Below are positions 37,085-45,092 of a stretch of DNA of 62,450 nucleotides, piece after piece. The notes beneath the pieces are model-generated. The model saw only the letters and a list, made by a program, of their open reading frames with translations, was not told the DNA's origin and ran no database searches. Position numbers and translations under genes: made by a program. The stretch comes from Desulfovibrionaceae bacterium (lineage in GTDB: Bacteria > Desulfobacterota > Desulfovibrionia > Desulfovibrionales > Desulfovibrionaceae): assembly GCA_016932995.1 (NCBI GenBank), contig JAFGBU010000042.1, positions 1-62,450 on the forward strand, given 5' to 3'. Position 1 is the stretch's first letter, and each line of letters starts with the position of its first letter.

Positions 37085-38554
37085 TCATCCGCCCGCGGCC
37101 AGGGTCACGGGCATGCCCATGATCGGCCAGATGACCAGCGCGGCCAGCCCGACCACGACCATGAGCAGGACGCTGGCCGGTATGCCGTAGGCAAAGAACT
37201 CGCCGGTGCTGAACTGCTTGGAGTCGTAGGCAATGGCGTTGGGCGCCGCGCCGACCAGCAGCAGGAAGGGCATGCCCGCGGTGACCAATGCGGCGAACAG
37301 GATGACCTCGGGCGCCACGCCCAGATAGGGGGCGATGACCAGGGCCACGGGCAGGGATATGGCTATCGCCGCGACGTTCATGATGAAGTTGGTCATGACC
37401 ATGACGAAGAAGGCGATGCTCAGGACAAAGACGAACCAGTTGGCCTCCTGGAACATGACCAGCCAGTTGACCGCCAGCCACTTGGCCGCGCCGGTCTCCC
37501 AAAGGCAGAAGCCGATGCTCATGGCCCCGGCGAAGAGCAGGATGATGTTCCAGGGGATGTCCTCCAGGTCCTTGAGGTCCAGGATCTTGAAGACAAAGAA
37601 CAGGACGCTGGAGACCAGGATGATGGCCGTCTTGTCGATGACCTTGAGCTCGGGGACGAACGAGCGCAGGCTCATGACCAGGATGACCACGCCGACGATG
37701 ACCGCGGCCAAAATCTCGTTCCTGCTCAGGGGCCCGAGCTGCTCGTTCAGATGCCTGGCCTTCTCGCGCAGGCCGGGGATGGTGGCCTTCTCGGGCTTGA
37801 GAAAGATCATGAAGAAGCCCCAGAGCAGAAAGACCATGAGCCAGCCTATGGGCGCCATGTAGTAGGTCAGCTCGAAGAAGGTGATGTCCTTGTGGATGAT
37901 CTCGCTGAAGAAGCCGACGGCCACTGCGCCCCGGGCCGCGCCGAGCAGGGTGATGATCGATCCGGCCCCGGCCACGTAGGCCATGCCGATGAACAGGCCC
38001 TTGCCGAACTTGGTGGGCTTGTTGCCCTCGCCGTAGAGCGAGTAGATGGCCAGAAGCAGCGGGTAGACCGTGGCCGCCACCGCGGTGTGGGCCATGATGT
38101 GGGTCAGCAGGGCGGTGACGATGAACACGCCCAGGTAGATGCGGCTGGTCTTCTCGCCCACGATCACGAGCATCTTGTAGGCCAGCCTCTTGGTCAGGCC
38201 GGTCTTGGTGAACACCAACCCGATCATCACCGAGGCGAAGATGAAGAGCACCGAGGGGTCCATGAAGTCCTTGAAGGCGACCTTGGCCGGCCGGATCAGG
38301 AACATGGCCTGGAGCACGCCGATCATCAGGCTGGTCACGCCGATGGGCACGACCTCGAAGACCCACCAGGTGCCGGCGAGCAGGAACACGGCCAGGGCGC
38401 CCTTGGCCTCCCTGGTCAGGACGAAATGACTGCCCATGGGGTCGATCGCGTCGGGCCACGGCGGCGCGTAATAGACGATGGCGAAAAGCGAAACCCCGAG
38501 AAGCATGAACAGGACACGCTTCATGTCGACCTTACCGGTTTCCGAAGCAACCAT
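37085..38554 (-). CDS. DASS-family (SLC13-like) sodium/anion symporter
   Basis: The 489-aa protein has about 11-13 membrane spans. Family features include WWVFEVVPIGVTSLMIG near the N-terminus, an LLGAARGAVAVGF-type helix hairpin and AIAISLPVALVIAPYLG. DASS transporters move sulfate, succinate, malate or citrate with Na+. In a sulfate reducer sulfate is an attractive substrate, but the sequence alone does not decide. ATG at 38524 with AAGG upstream is an alternative start. It is followed by the beta-helix gene and preceded by a CBS gene. Confidence 0.85.
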   Translation of the reverse strand: MVASETGKVDMKRVLFMLLGVSLFAIVYYAPPWPDAIDPMGSHFVLTREAKGALAVFLLAGTWWVFEVVPIGVTSLMIGVLQAMFLIRPAKVAFKDFMDPSVLFIFASVMIGLVFTKTGLTKRLAYKMLVIVGEKTSRIYLGVFIVTALLTHIMAHTAVAATVYPLLLAIYSLYGEGNKPTKFGKGLFIGMAYVAGAGSIITLLGAARGAVAVGFFSEIIHKDITFFELTYYMAPIGWLMVFLLWGFFMIFLKPEKATIPGLREKARHLNEQLGPLSRNEILAAVIVGVVILVMSLRSFVPELKVIDKTAIILVSSVLFFVFKILDLKDLEDIPWNIILLFAGAMSIGFCLWETGAAKWLAVNWLVMFQEANWFVFVLSIAFFVMVMTNFIMNVAAIAISLPVALVIAPYLGVAPEVILFAALVTAGMPFLLLVGAAPNAIAYDSKQFSTGEFFAYGIPASVLLMVVVGLAALVIWPIMGMPVTLAAGG

Positions 38555-38594
38555 TTTTACCCAACCTCCCTCGCAATCTGATTGATTTTCCGGT

Positions 38595-39143
38595 CTACTT
38601 CGCCTTGCAGGAGATTATGCGCCTGCGCACGGCCTCGAACACGTCGCCGAGCCTGAGCACGCCGACGACTTGGCCCTGCCTGCGGACCAGAAGGGGCTGG
38701 TGCACGCCGCTGATGAACAGGTGCACGGCCTTCTCGACCTGGTCGGCCTCGTCGAGCGTCTCGCCGGGCCCGGGCCGGTGCATGATCTCGGCGACCGTGA
38801 GGTCCACGACCTTGTCGCACTGCTCGTACAGGGACTCGGCCCAGAGATTGAACTCCTTGAAGACCTTGGCCACGTACTCGCTGGTCAGGGTGTCGTGGGC
38901 CACGGCCCCGGTCTCGATGGCCCGGTAGGCGGGCTCCAGGGCCCTGAACACGTCGAGCATGGTCAGCTTGCCGCACAACGCGCCGTCGGCCCCGAACACG
39001 AGCAGGTCGCGGTGGGCGTGCGCGTCGCCCCTGCACCTCTGCCTGTGGTCCTCCAGGGCCATGAGCGCGTCGAGCAGGGTCGCGTCCTCGCGCACGGAAA
39101 CATACTCGGATACGGGAATCATCAGCTCCTTTACCGTGGACAT
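38595..39143 (-). CDS. CBS-domain pair protein
   Basis: The 182 residues are made of two CBS motifs: MIPVSEYVSVREDATLLDALMAL with LLVFGADGALCGKLTMLDV, and AEIMHRPGPGETLDE with PLLVRRQGQVVGVLRLGDV. Between them lies a helical insert. CBS pairs sense adenosyl ligands. It lies 40 nt before the DASS transporter gene, so it may gate or report on the transporter. Confidence 0.88.
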   Translation of the reverse strand: MSTVKELMIPVSEYVSVREDATLLDALMALEDHRQRCRGDAHAHRDLLVFGADGALCGKLTMLDVFRALEPAYRAIETGAVAHDTLTSEYVAKVFKEFNLWAESLYEQCDKVVDLTVAEIMHRPGPGETLDEADQVEKAVHLFISGVHQPLLVRRQGQVVGVLRLGDVFEAVRRRIISCKAK

Positions 39144-39207
39144 CTCGCCAACTCCCTTTGCTTGGTTGAACCGCCCGGCCGGCCGGGCGGCCTGAAATCC
39201 TAAACCG

Positions 39208-39564
39208 TCACTGCGCGGCCCGAAGCTTTCGGGCCAGGTCGTCCACGTCCACCGGGACCGGGACCTCGTCGTGGGCCCCGAGCTTCATGGCCTCTATGGA
39301 CAGGGGCACCTCGCCGGTGTGGTTTATGAGGATGACCTTGACCCCGGGACAGCCCTTGCTGACCTTGGAGATGAAGTCCAAGGGCTCCCGCCTGCGGCCG
39401 CGGACGCCGACCATAACGGCCCTGAACCGGCCCCCGCGGGCCAGGTCAAGGGCCTCGTCGAACCCGTCCACGGCCGAGGTCTCGAACCCGGCCCCGGCCA
39501 GGGCCGCGCACAAATGGCCCCGAAAAGACCTGTCCGACTCGACCAAAAGCACTCTCATTCCCAT
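39208..39564 (-). CDS. Pseudo-receiver (response-regulator fold without phosphorylation residues)
   Basis: The 118-aa protein aligns along the whole receiver fold: MRVLLVESDRSF, GRFRAVMVGVRG, VKVILINHTG, and GAHDEVPVPVDVDDL. The expected phospho-acceptor Asp is Gly53, the switch Thr is Asn81 and the conserved Lys is Val103, while the acidic pocket is E9-S10-D11. It cannot work as a normal phosphorylated receiver. It is the first gene after a sigma54-type promoter and heads the run CBS, DASS, beta-helix, kinase. Confidence 0.82.
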   Translation of the reverse strand: MGMRVLLVESDRSFRGHLCAALAGAGFETSAVDGFDEALDLARGGRFRAVMVGVRGRRREPLDFISKVSKGCPGVKVILINHTGEVPLSIEAMKLGAHDEVPVPVDVDDLARKLRAAQ

Positions 39565-39620
39565 TGACCGGCCCTTGCCTTGGCCAGACCCCCAAATGGG
39601 TCCGGCCCTGCCCTGGCCAA

Positions 39621-39637
39621 TGGCAACAATGATGCCA
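39621..39637 (-). promoter_or_regulatory. Sigma54 (-24/-12) promoter before the pseudo-receiver operon
   Basis: On the minus strand the sequence TGGCATCATTGTTGCCA has GG and GC separated by exactly 10 nt, matching TGGCA-N6-TTGC. The start site would be near 39609, about 45 nt before the pseudo-receiver ATG. A sigma54 activator gene lies directly upstream. The element is also a palindrome, TGGCA-N7-TGCCA, so protein binding is an alternative reading. The rest of the spacer to 39761 is AT-rich with GAAAT/GAAAC-type repeats that could hold activator sites. Confidence 0.65.
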
Positions 39638-39761
39638 TCGGTGAATATGCAATTATAAAGGACGGTTATAAGACGGGGGAAAACAGGCGGGTCAGCTCTT
39701 GAATTATTTTGAAACGATCTGAATCATAGGCCCCTAGGTCGAAATGAAACGAAATAAAACA

Positions 39762-40112
39762 TCAGCCGGGCTGGGGGTAGAGGTTGTCCCCGGCCGAGAG
39801 GGTGCCGGCCAGAAGGGCCGCCAGGGCCGAGTCCGCCGGACCGACCACGTCGTCCAGGACCCGGACCTTTTTCCAGGTCAGAAACTGGTAGTACTCCTCG
39901 TCTATCCCGGCGCAGATCACGCTGTTGACCGCCTCGGACAGGACCAGCCGGCACAGGACCTCGGCCGAGGCCTGGGGCAGGACCACGACCTTGTCGTCCA
40001 AAACCAGCGGGGCCTTGCCCGAGATGTCCAATTGGACCACCCTGACCTCGGTGGCCAGGTCGAAGCGCGGCGCGATCTCCTCGCCTGAAAGCGGAATCAT
40101 GAGTTTTTCCAC
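39762..40112 (-). CDS. NifX/NifB-type dinitrogenase-cofactor-binding-like protein
   Basis: The 116-aa protein matches the small iron-molybdenum-cofactor-binding-like domain: IPLSGEEIAPRFDLATEVRVVQLD in two strands, VNSVICAGIDEEYYQFL and VVGPADSALAALLAGTL. In Desulfovibrio such proteins occur in metal-cluster systems such as the orange protein complex as well as in nitrogen fixation; no nif genes are here. It lies 3 nt after the sigma54 activator gene and is surely cotranscribed with it. Confidence 0.8.
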   Translation of the reverse strand: MEKLMIPLSGEEIAPRFDLATEVRVVQLDISGKAPLVLDDKVVVLPQASAEVLCRLVLSEAVNSVICAGIDEEYYQFLTWKKVRVLDDVVGPADSALAALLAGTLSAGDNLYPQPG

Positions 40113-40115
40113 GTC

Positions 40116-41528
40116 CTACCCCTCGATCCCGTGGCGCCTGATCTTGCGCCACAGGGTGCTCCGGCCCCAGCCGAGCAGCTCGGCCGCCCGGCCCTTCCGG
40201 CCCTTGCTGCGCATCAGGGCCTCGACGATCATCCGGCGTTCGGCCTCGGCCCAGGTCTCCCGCCCGCGGCCCGGGGACCCGGCCGCGCTCCGCTCCGGGA
40301 GGCGTCCGGCCGCATCAAACGGGCCCTGGACCTCGGCCGGGGCCGGGCCCTGGTCCAGGATGTATTCGGGCAGGTCCTCCAACCTGATGCCCTCGGTCTG
40401 GCAGAAGTTCACCGCGTACTCGACTATGTTCCTGAGCTCGCGGACGTTGCCCGGAAACGGGTAGTGGTCCAGGACCCGGGCCGCCTCCTCGCTGAAGCCC
40501 TTGACCGTCTTGTTGAAGCGCTCGCAGAAGACCTTGAGGAAGTGCTTTCTGAGCAGCTGCACGTCCCGGTCGCGCTCGCGCAGGGGCGGCAGGTGGACCC
40601 GGACCACGTTGAGCCGAAACAGCAAGTCCCGGCGGAAGCGGCCCTCCCGGGCCATGGCCTCAAGGTCGCGGTGGGTGGCGGCGATGATCCTCACGTCCAC
40701 CTCCTGGCCGGTGTTGCCGCCCAGCGGGTACACGACCCGGTCGTCCAGAAAGGACAACAGCTTGACCTGCAGGGCCAGGGACAGGTCCCCGATCTCGGTC
40801 AGGAACAGGGACCCGCCGTGGGCCATGCGGAAGCGGCCGGGCTTGTTCCTGTCCGCGCCGGTGAACGCGCCCTTGAGGTGGCCGAAGAGCTCGGACTCCA
40901 GCAGGGTGTCCGGCAGGGCCCCGCAGTTGACCTTGACGAACGGGCCGTTGGCCCGGTCCGAGGCCTTGTGGATGGCCTCGGCCAGCAGGTCCTTGCCCGT
41001 GCCGGTCTCCCCGGTGATGAGCACCGAGGAGTTGGTCTGGGCCACGCTCTGGATCATGTCCAGGACCCGGCGCATCTTGGGGCTGTCGCCGATGAAGCCC
41101 TTGACGCTGTAAGCCTGACCGCTTCTGGTCAGCTCGCTCACCTCGCGCATGTCCTGCACGGTCTCCAGGAAGAAGGCCTCCGCGCCGTCCGCGGCCGGCA
41201 CCAAGGCGACGGTCATGCGCACCGGGATGCGCTGCCTGTCCCTGGCGATGATGTCCCCGTTGTGGGAGACGGGCGAAAAGGCCCTGCGGCCCTCGGGCAC
41301 GGGGCAGCCCTTGGCGCAGAAGTCGCAGCGCAGGGCGTGCATGCAGCCCAGGCCCGCGAGCCCGGAGCGGTCCGCCCCGGTCAAGGCCTCGTAGGCCCTG
41401 TTGACCAGGACCACGCGGCCCCCAAGGTCCAGGAGGGCGAGGGCCACGGGCGCCTCGTCCAGCAGGGCCGAGAGCGGCAGCTCGTCCATGGGGCCGCCGG
41501 ACATCCGGCAGATGAGCTCCTCGAACAT
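40116..41528 (-). CDS. Sigma54-dependent transcriptional activator with cysteine-rich PAS domain
   Basis: Domain order: PAS (about 15-130), AAA+ sigma54-interaction domain (about 160-380) with Walker A GETGTGKD and the sigma54-contact loop GAFTGAD, and a Fis-type HTH at the C-terminus (GRAAELLGWGRSTLWRKI). The PAS domain carries Cys62, Cys68, Cys71 and Cys75 (C-X5-C-X2-C-X3-C), which could bind an iron-sulfur cluster or other metal, suggesting redox sensing. I place the start at 41528; the frame extends 14 codons upstream. It precedes the NifX-like gene, and a sigma54 promoter lies just beyond that. Confidence 0.9.
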   Translation of the reverse strand: MFEELICRMSGGPMDELPLSALLDEAPVALALLDLGGRVVLVNRAYEALTGADRSGLAGLGCMHALRCDFCAKGCPVPEGRRAFSPVSHNGDIIARDRQRIPVRMTVALVPAADGAEAFFLETVQDMREVSELTRSGQAYSVKGFIGDSPKMRRVLDMIQSVAQTNSSVLITGETGTGKDLLAEAIHKASDRANGPFVKVNCGALPDTLLESELFGHLKGAFTGADRNKPGRFRMAHGGSLFLTEIGDLSLALQVKLLSFLDDRVVYPLGGNTGQEVDVRIIAATHRDLEAMAREGRFRRDLLFRLNVVRVHLPPLRERDRDVQLLRKHFLKVFCERFNKTVKGFSEEAARVLDHYPFPGNVRELRNIVEYAVNFCQTEGIRLEDLPEYILDQGPAPAEVQGPFDAAGRLPERSAAGSPGRGRETWAEAERRMIVEALMRSKGRKGRAAELLGWGRSTLWRKIRRHGIEG

Positions 41529-41621
41529 GGTCTTAAGACATAGCCGCGACCGGCCGCGGGGTAAACCCAAATCCCGGACAATGTGCCCGGCTCGCCCGGA
41601 AATCCATCCCGATGTTCGGGC

Positions 41622-43253
41622 CTAGCCGCGGACCCGGTCCTCGACCAGGGCCTTGAAGGCGTTCTTGCCCCCGGACATAACCCCCATGTAGCCCCCGCCC
41701 GGGTCGGACCAGGCCCCGGCCAGGTACAGGCCCTTGACCGGCGTGCGCACCGGAAGCCGGGACATGAAGGAGTTGTCCGGGGTCTGGTTGTAGCCGTATA
41801 TGGCCCCGGCGGTGTTGGCGGTGAAGCGCCGGTTGGTCAGGGGCGTCGAGGACTCGCGCATGACGATCATCTTGGACAGGCCCGGGAGCAGGTGTTTTTC
41901 GGCCTTAGCGATCAGCATCTCTGTCAGGCGCTCCTTTTCCCGGTAGTAGGCCTCTTTGTTCCCGGCGTCGTAGTCGGCCTCGAACCTCTTCCAGGGCCCG
42001 TACCCGCTGAGCATGGTCAAGGACACGGTGCTCTTGCCCTTGGGCGAGAAGCCCTGGACCAGGTTGTCGAACACGGTCATGCTGAGCCCGGTCCGCCCCG
42101 GGTCGCAGGCCATGGTCCCGGCAAAGGAGCCGTCCGAGTCGTATCCCGGGTTCAGGCTTATCTCCCCCCGGGCCTCGATCTTGGTGACGTCCCGGTCCAG
42201 GCCGAGCCAGACGACCATCGAGCTCGGGCTCGGGGAGAAGGTCTTCAGCCTGGCCAGGTACTCGGGGTCAAAGGCCTCCTTGGGCAGCAGCCGGTCCACG
42301 GCCTGGGGCAGGGCGGCGTTCAGGACCACGGCTGCGGCCCGGAAGGTCTCGCCGGAGTCGGTCCTGACGCCCGCGGCCCGGCCCTGTTCGAGGACTATCC
42401 CCGTGACCTCGCAGCCGGTCCGGACCTCGCCCCCGCGGGCGGTGATCGAGTCGGCCAGGGCGTTGCTCAGGGCCTGGGAGGTGCCCTTTAGGTAGTATCC
42501 GCCGTAGGTCAGGTACTGCCAGGTCGGCCACAGGTAGTAGAACGCGGCCAGCCTGGACGGCGGCAGGCCGTAGTAGCCCCAGGACTGGCAGATGACCGCC
42601 TTGGCCTGGGCCGAGGTCACGAACCGGTCCACGACCTGGGCCAGGGTCTTGTCCCTGATCCCCCAGAGCGTGGGGAACCTGAGCGGGAAGAGCAGCTTCG
42701 GGCCCGGGCCCTTGGCGTACATCTCGTTCATCTCCTGGGCCAGCTTTTCCCAGAACCCGAAAAGGCCCTTGATCCCGTCGCGCTCGGCCGGGAAACGATC
42801 CAGGAGCAGCTTCTCAAAGGGCCCCAGGCCGCCGGGCTCGACCTCCAGGGAGAAGTCCGGGAACACGCTGCACCAGGCGTACTTGTGGGGCGCGAACTCG
42901 AGCCGGTCCAGGACGCCCATATCCTTGAGCAGGGCGCGGTCTCCGGGCGCGGTCGGGGTGGTCGCGTGCAGGGAGACCTCGCAGGAAAAGACGTTTCCCG
43001 CCTCGTCCGTGCGCTCGAAGGAGCTGGCGTAGCCCCCGACCACGTCGTGCCTCTCCAGGACCAGGGGCCTCAGGCCGTTTCCGGCCATGAGCGCGGCGCA
43101 GGCCAGGCCGCCCAGCCCGGCGCCGACGACCACGGCGTCGTATTCGCCGGGCCCGGCCTTCTTGTCCGCGGCCAGGGCCGGGCAGGTCCACCTGGCCAGG
43201 GAGGCCCCGGCGGTCAGGGCCATGATCTGGAGAAAGGTTCTGCGGCTGAACAC
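41622..43253 (-). CDS. Tat-exported FAD-dependent oxidoreductase (CrtI/phytoene desaturase-like)
   Basis: GTG at 43253 lies 7 nt after AAGGAGG and starts a 543-aa protein with a twin-arginine signal FSRRTFLQ (2-9), a hydrophobic stretch (10-22) and a likely cleavage after ALAAD. The Rossmann motif DAVVVGAGLGGLACAALM (39-56) and VLERHDVVGGYASS follow, then the C-terminal LYLAGAWSDPGGGYMGVMSGG of the CrtI/retinol saturase family. The frame stays open beyond the start by chance. The substrate is unknown; export of a CrtI-like enzyme is unusual. Confidence 0.85.
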   Translation of the reverse strand: MFSRRTFLQIMALTAGASLARWTCPALAADKKAGPGEYDAVVVGAGLGGLACAALMAGNGLRPLVLERHDVVGGYASSFERTDEAGNVFSCEVSLHATTPTAPGDRALLKDMGVLDRLEFAPHKYAWCSVFPDFSLEVEPGGLGPFEKLLLDRFPAERDGIKGLFGFWEKLAQEMNEMYAKGPGPKLLFPLRFPTLWGIRDKTLAQVVDRFVTSAQAKAVICQSWGYYGLPPSRLAAFYYLWPTWQYLTYGGYYLKGTSQALSNALADSITARGGEVRTGCEVTGIVLEQGRAAGVRTDSGETFRAAAVVLNAALPQAVDRLLPKEAFDPEYLARLKTFSPSPSSMVVWLGLDRDVTKIEARGEISLNPGYDSDGSFAGTMACDPGRTGLSMTVFDNLVQGFSPKGKSTVSLTMLSGYGPWKRFEADYDAGNKEAYYREKERLTEMLIAKAEKHLLPGLSKMIVMRESSTPLTNRRFTANTAGAIYGYNQTPDNSFMSRLPVRTPVKGLYLAGAWSDPGGGYMGVMSGGKNAFKALVEDRVRG

Positions 43254-43306
43254 GACCAAACCTCCTTGTTTAAGGTCCGGGGCGCGCCGCCGGGCAGAAA
43301 CCGGGC

Positions 43307-44809
43307 TCAGCCGGCCCGGGCCTCGGAGCTCGCGGCCCGGGCCGCCTCGCCGGATCGGACCAGGCCCAGCCAGGCCCGGACCAGATCCGGGTCCCACTGC
43401 GAGCCCGCGCCCTCCAAAAGCATGTTGACGGCCATGTCCGGGTCCACCCCCTGGTGATAGGAACGGTCCGAGGTCAGGGCCTCGTAGCCGTCGACCACGC
43501 TCAGGGCCCTGGCCAGCAGGGGGATGTCGCCCGCCCTGAGCCCGTCCGGATAGCCCCGGCCGTCGTAGCGCTCGTGGTGGTGGTAGACCAGGGGCAGCAC
43601 GTCCCTGAGCGTGGTCACCCGGGACAAGATGTCCCTGCCCACCACCGGGTGGGTCTTCATGATCTCGAACTCCTTGTCCGTCAGGGCCGAGGGCTTGTTC
43701 AGTATCCTGTCCGGGATGCCGATCTTGCCGATGTCGTGGAGCACCCCGGCTATGCGCAGGGACTCCACATCGCGGCGCTCCAGGTTCAAGCCCCGGCCCA
43801 GGAGCGCGGCATAGGCGCTGACCCGCTCGGAATGGCCCCGGGTATAGATGTCCTTGGCCTCCACGGCCCTGGCGTAGGAGGTGATTATCTCCAGGTTGAT
43901 GGCCTGGATGCGGCTGCGGGCCTTGACCGTCTCCACGCTCGGCGCGGCCTGGGAGGCGAAGACGTCCAAAAGCTGGAGCTCGTGCGCCGTATAGGGCCGG
44001 CCGTCGGCCCTGATCACGGCCACGACCCCGGACTTCCTGCCCCCCCCGGCCACCAGCGGCGCGATCATGGCCGAGCCGGCCGGGCCCTGGGCCCGGCCGC
44101 GGATATCCGGGGGCAAATGGTCCACCATCTTGGGCCGGCCCAGGACGAAGCAGCGTTCGGCCATGGACAGGAGCCAGGCGCAGGCCCGGGGCCCGGACTT
44201 GAGGATCTCGCCCCACAGGAGCCTGGCCTCCAGGGACCTGCCCCGGCCGTTCGGGAGGAACAGGGCCATGGCCTCGGGCGCAAAGGTCTTTTTCACGTGC
44301 ACCAGAAGCTCCCTGAGCATGGCCTGCTGGTCGTCGTGCCTGCGCAGGGCCGAGTTCAGCTCCAGGATGCTGGGCATCCCGTCCGGCCCGGACCGCTCGC
44401 TCCTGAGCCTGCGCTCCTTGAGGCAGTCGTCGATCTTGGCGAACAGCTGGTCGAGGTCAAAGGGCTTGAGCAGGTACTCGCGGGCGCCCATGCGCATGCA
44501 GGCCACGGCGTTCTCGATGGTCCCGTAGCCGGTGAGGAAGATCACGTCCACGCCCAGGCCGAGCTCGTTGATGCGCCTGAGCATGTCCATGCCGCCCATG
44601 AGCGGCATCTTGAGGTCGGAGAGGACCACATCGACCCGGGCCCGGCCGAGGACCGAAAGGGCCTCCTCGCCGTTGGCCGCCCTGAAGACCTCGAAGCCCC
44701 GGTCGTTCAGGGCCTCCTCGCAGACGTCCAGGAGGCCCTGCTCGTCGTCCACCACCAGGATGGACGGCTGGGCCTGGGCATGACGCGGCTGGGCCTGGGA
44801 TTGTGTCAT
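43307..44809 (-). CDS. Response regulator with GAF-like and HD-GYP domains
   Basis: The N-terminal receiver (about 15-130) has DDE, phospho-acceptor Asp65 in VVLSDLKMP and Lys in YLLKPFD. A GAF-like region (about 155-310) follows, then a canonical HD-GYP domain (about 320-490) with VLHDIGKIGIP, HHHERYDGRGYPDGL and VVDGYEALTSDR. It should hydrolyse c-di-GMP when phosphorylated or ligand-bound. ATG at 44809 was chosen because the conserved receiver starts soon after. It is divergent from the HDOD hybrid kinase. Confidence 0.9.
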   Translation of the reverse strand: MTQSQAQPRHAQAQPSILVVDDEQGLLDVCEEALNDRGFEVFRAANGEEALSVLGRARVDVVLSDLKMPLMGGMDMLRRINELGLGVDVIFLTGYGTIENAVACMRMGAREYLLKPFDLDQLFAKIDDCLKERRLRSERSGPDGMPSILELNSALRRHDDQQAMLRELLVHVKKTFAPEAMALFLPNGRGRSLEARLLWGEILKSGPRACAWLLSMAERCFVLGRPKMVDHLPPDIRGRAQGPAGSAMIAPLVAGGGRKSGVVAVIRADGRPYTAHELQLLDVFASQAAPSVETVKARSRIQAINLEIITSYARAVEAKDIYTRGHSERVSAYAALLGRGLNLERRDVESLRIAGVLHDIGKIGIPDRILNKPSALTDKEFEIMKTHPVVGRDILSRVTTLRDVLPLVYHHHERYDGRGYPDGLRAGDIPLLARALSVVDGYEALTSDRSYHQGVDPDMAVNMLLEGAGSQWDPDLVRAWLGLVRSGEAARAASSEARAG

Positions 44810-45017
44810 ATCTGCAATCGGTTGTACCCTGCGCTCAAGGGGTCGGCAAATGCCTTGATCCGTTCTCGGGTCCCTGGGCGGTGAAACCCGCCGCCGGGAG
44901 ATCGCGGGCGACGCGGCCCGCTTTTCAGCGCAAATAGCACCGGCCGCAGGACATGTCCACAGCATCGGCCGACCGCCGGGCCCGGGCCTCCCGGCGGGCC
45001 GGGGTTTTCAAAACGGA

Positions 45018-45046
45018 TTGCTTTCGATCTGTTCACCGGGTAAACG
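45018..45046 (+). promoter_or_regulatory. Possible promoter of the HDOD hybrid kinase operon
   Basis: TTGCTT (45018-45023), 17 nt, TAAACG (45041-45046) lie about 47 nt before the ATG at 45093 in the 283-nt spacer between divergent genes. The remainder of the spacer is GC-rich without other clear signals. Confidence 0.4.
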
Positions 45047-45092
45047 ATGTCAAATCCTGGAGTTGCTGCGGCCGGCCGGCCGGGGAGCGTCT

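Noticed and set aside
43254-44216. 864-residue version of the CrtI-like frame
   Set aside because: The first part is shadow sequence over the HD-GYP regulator. The true start GTG at 43253 has AAGGAGG and a Tat signal.
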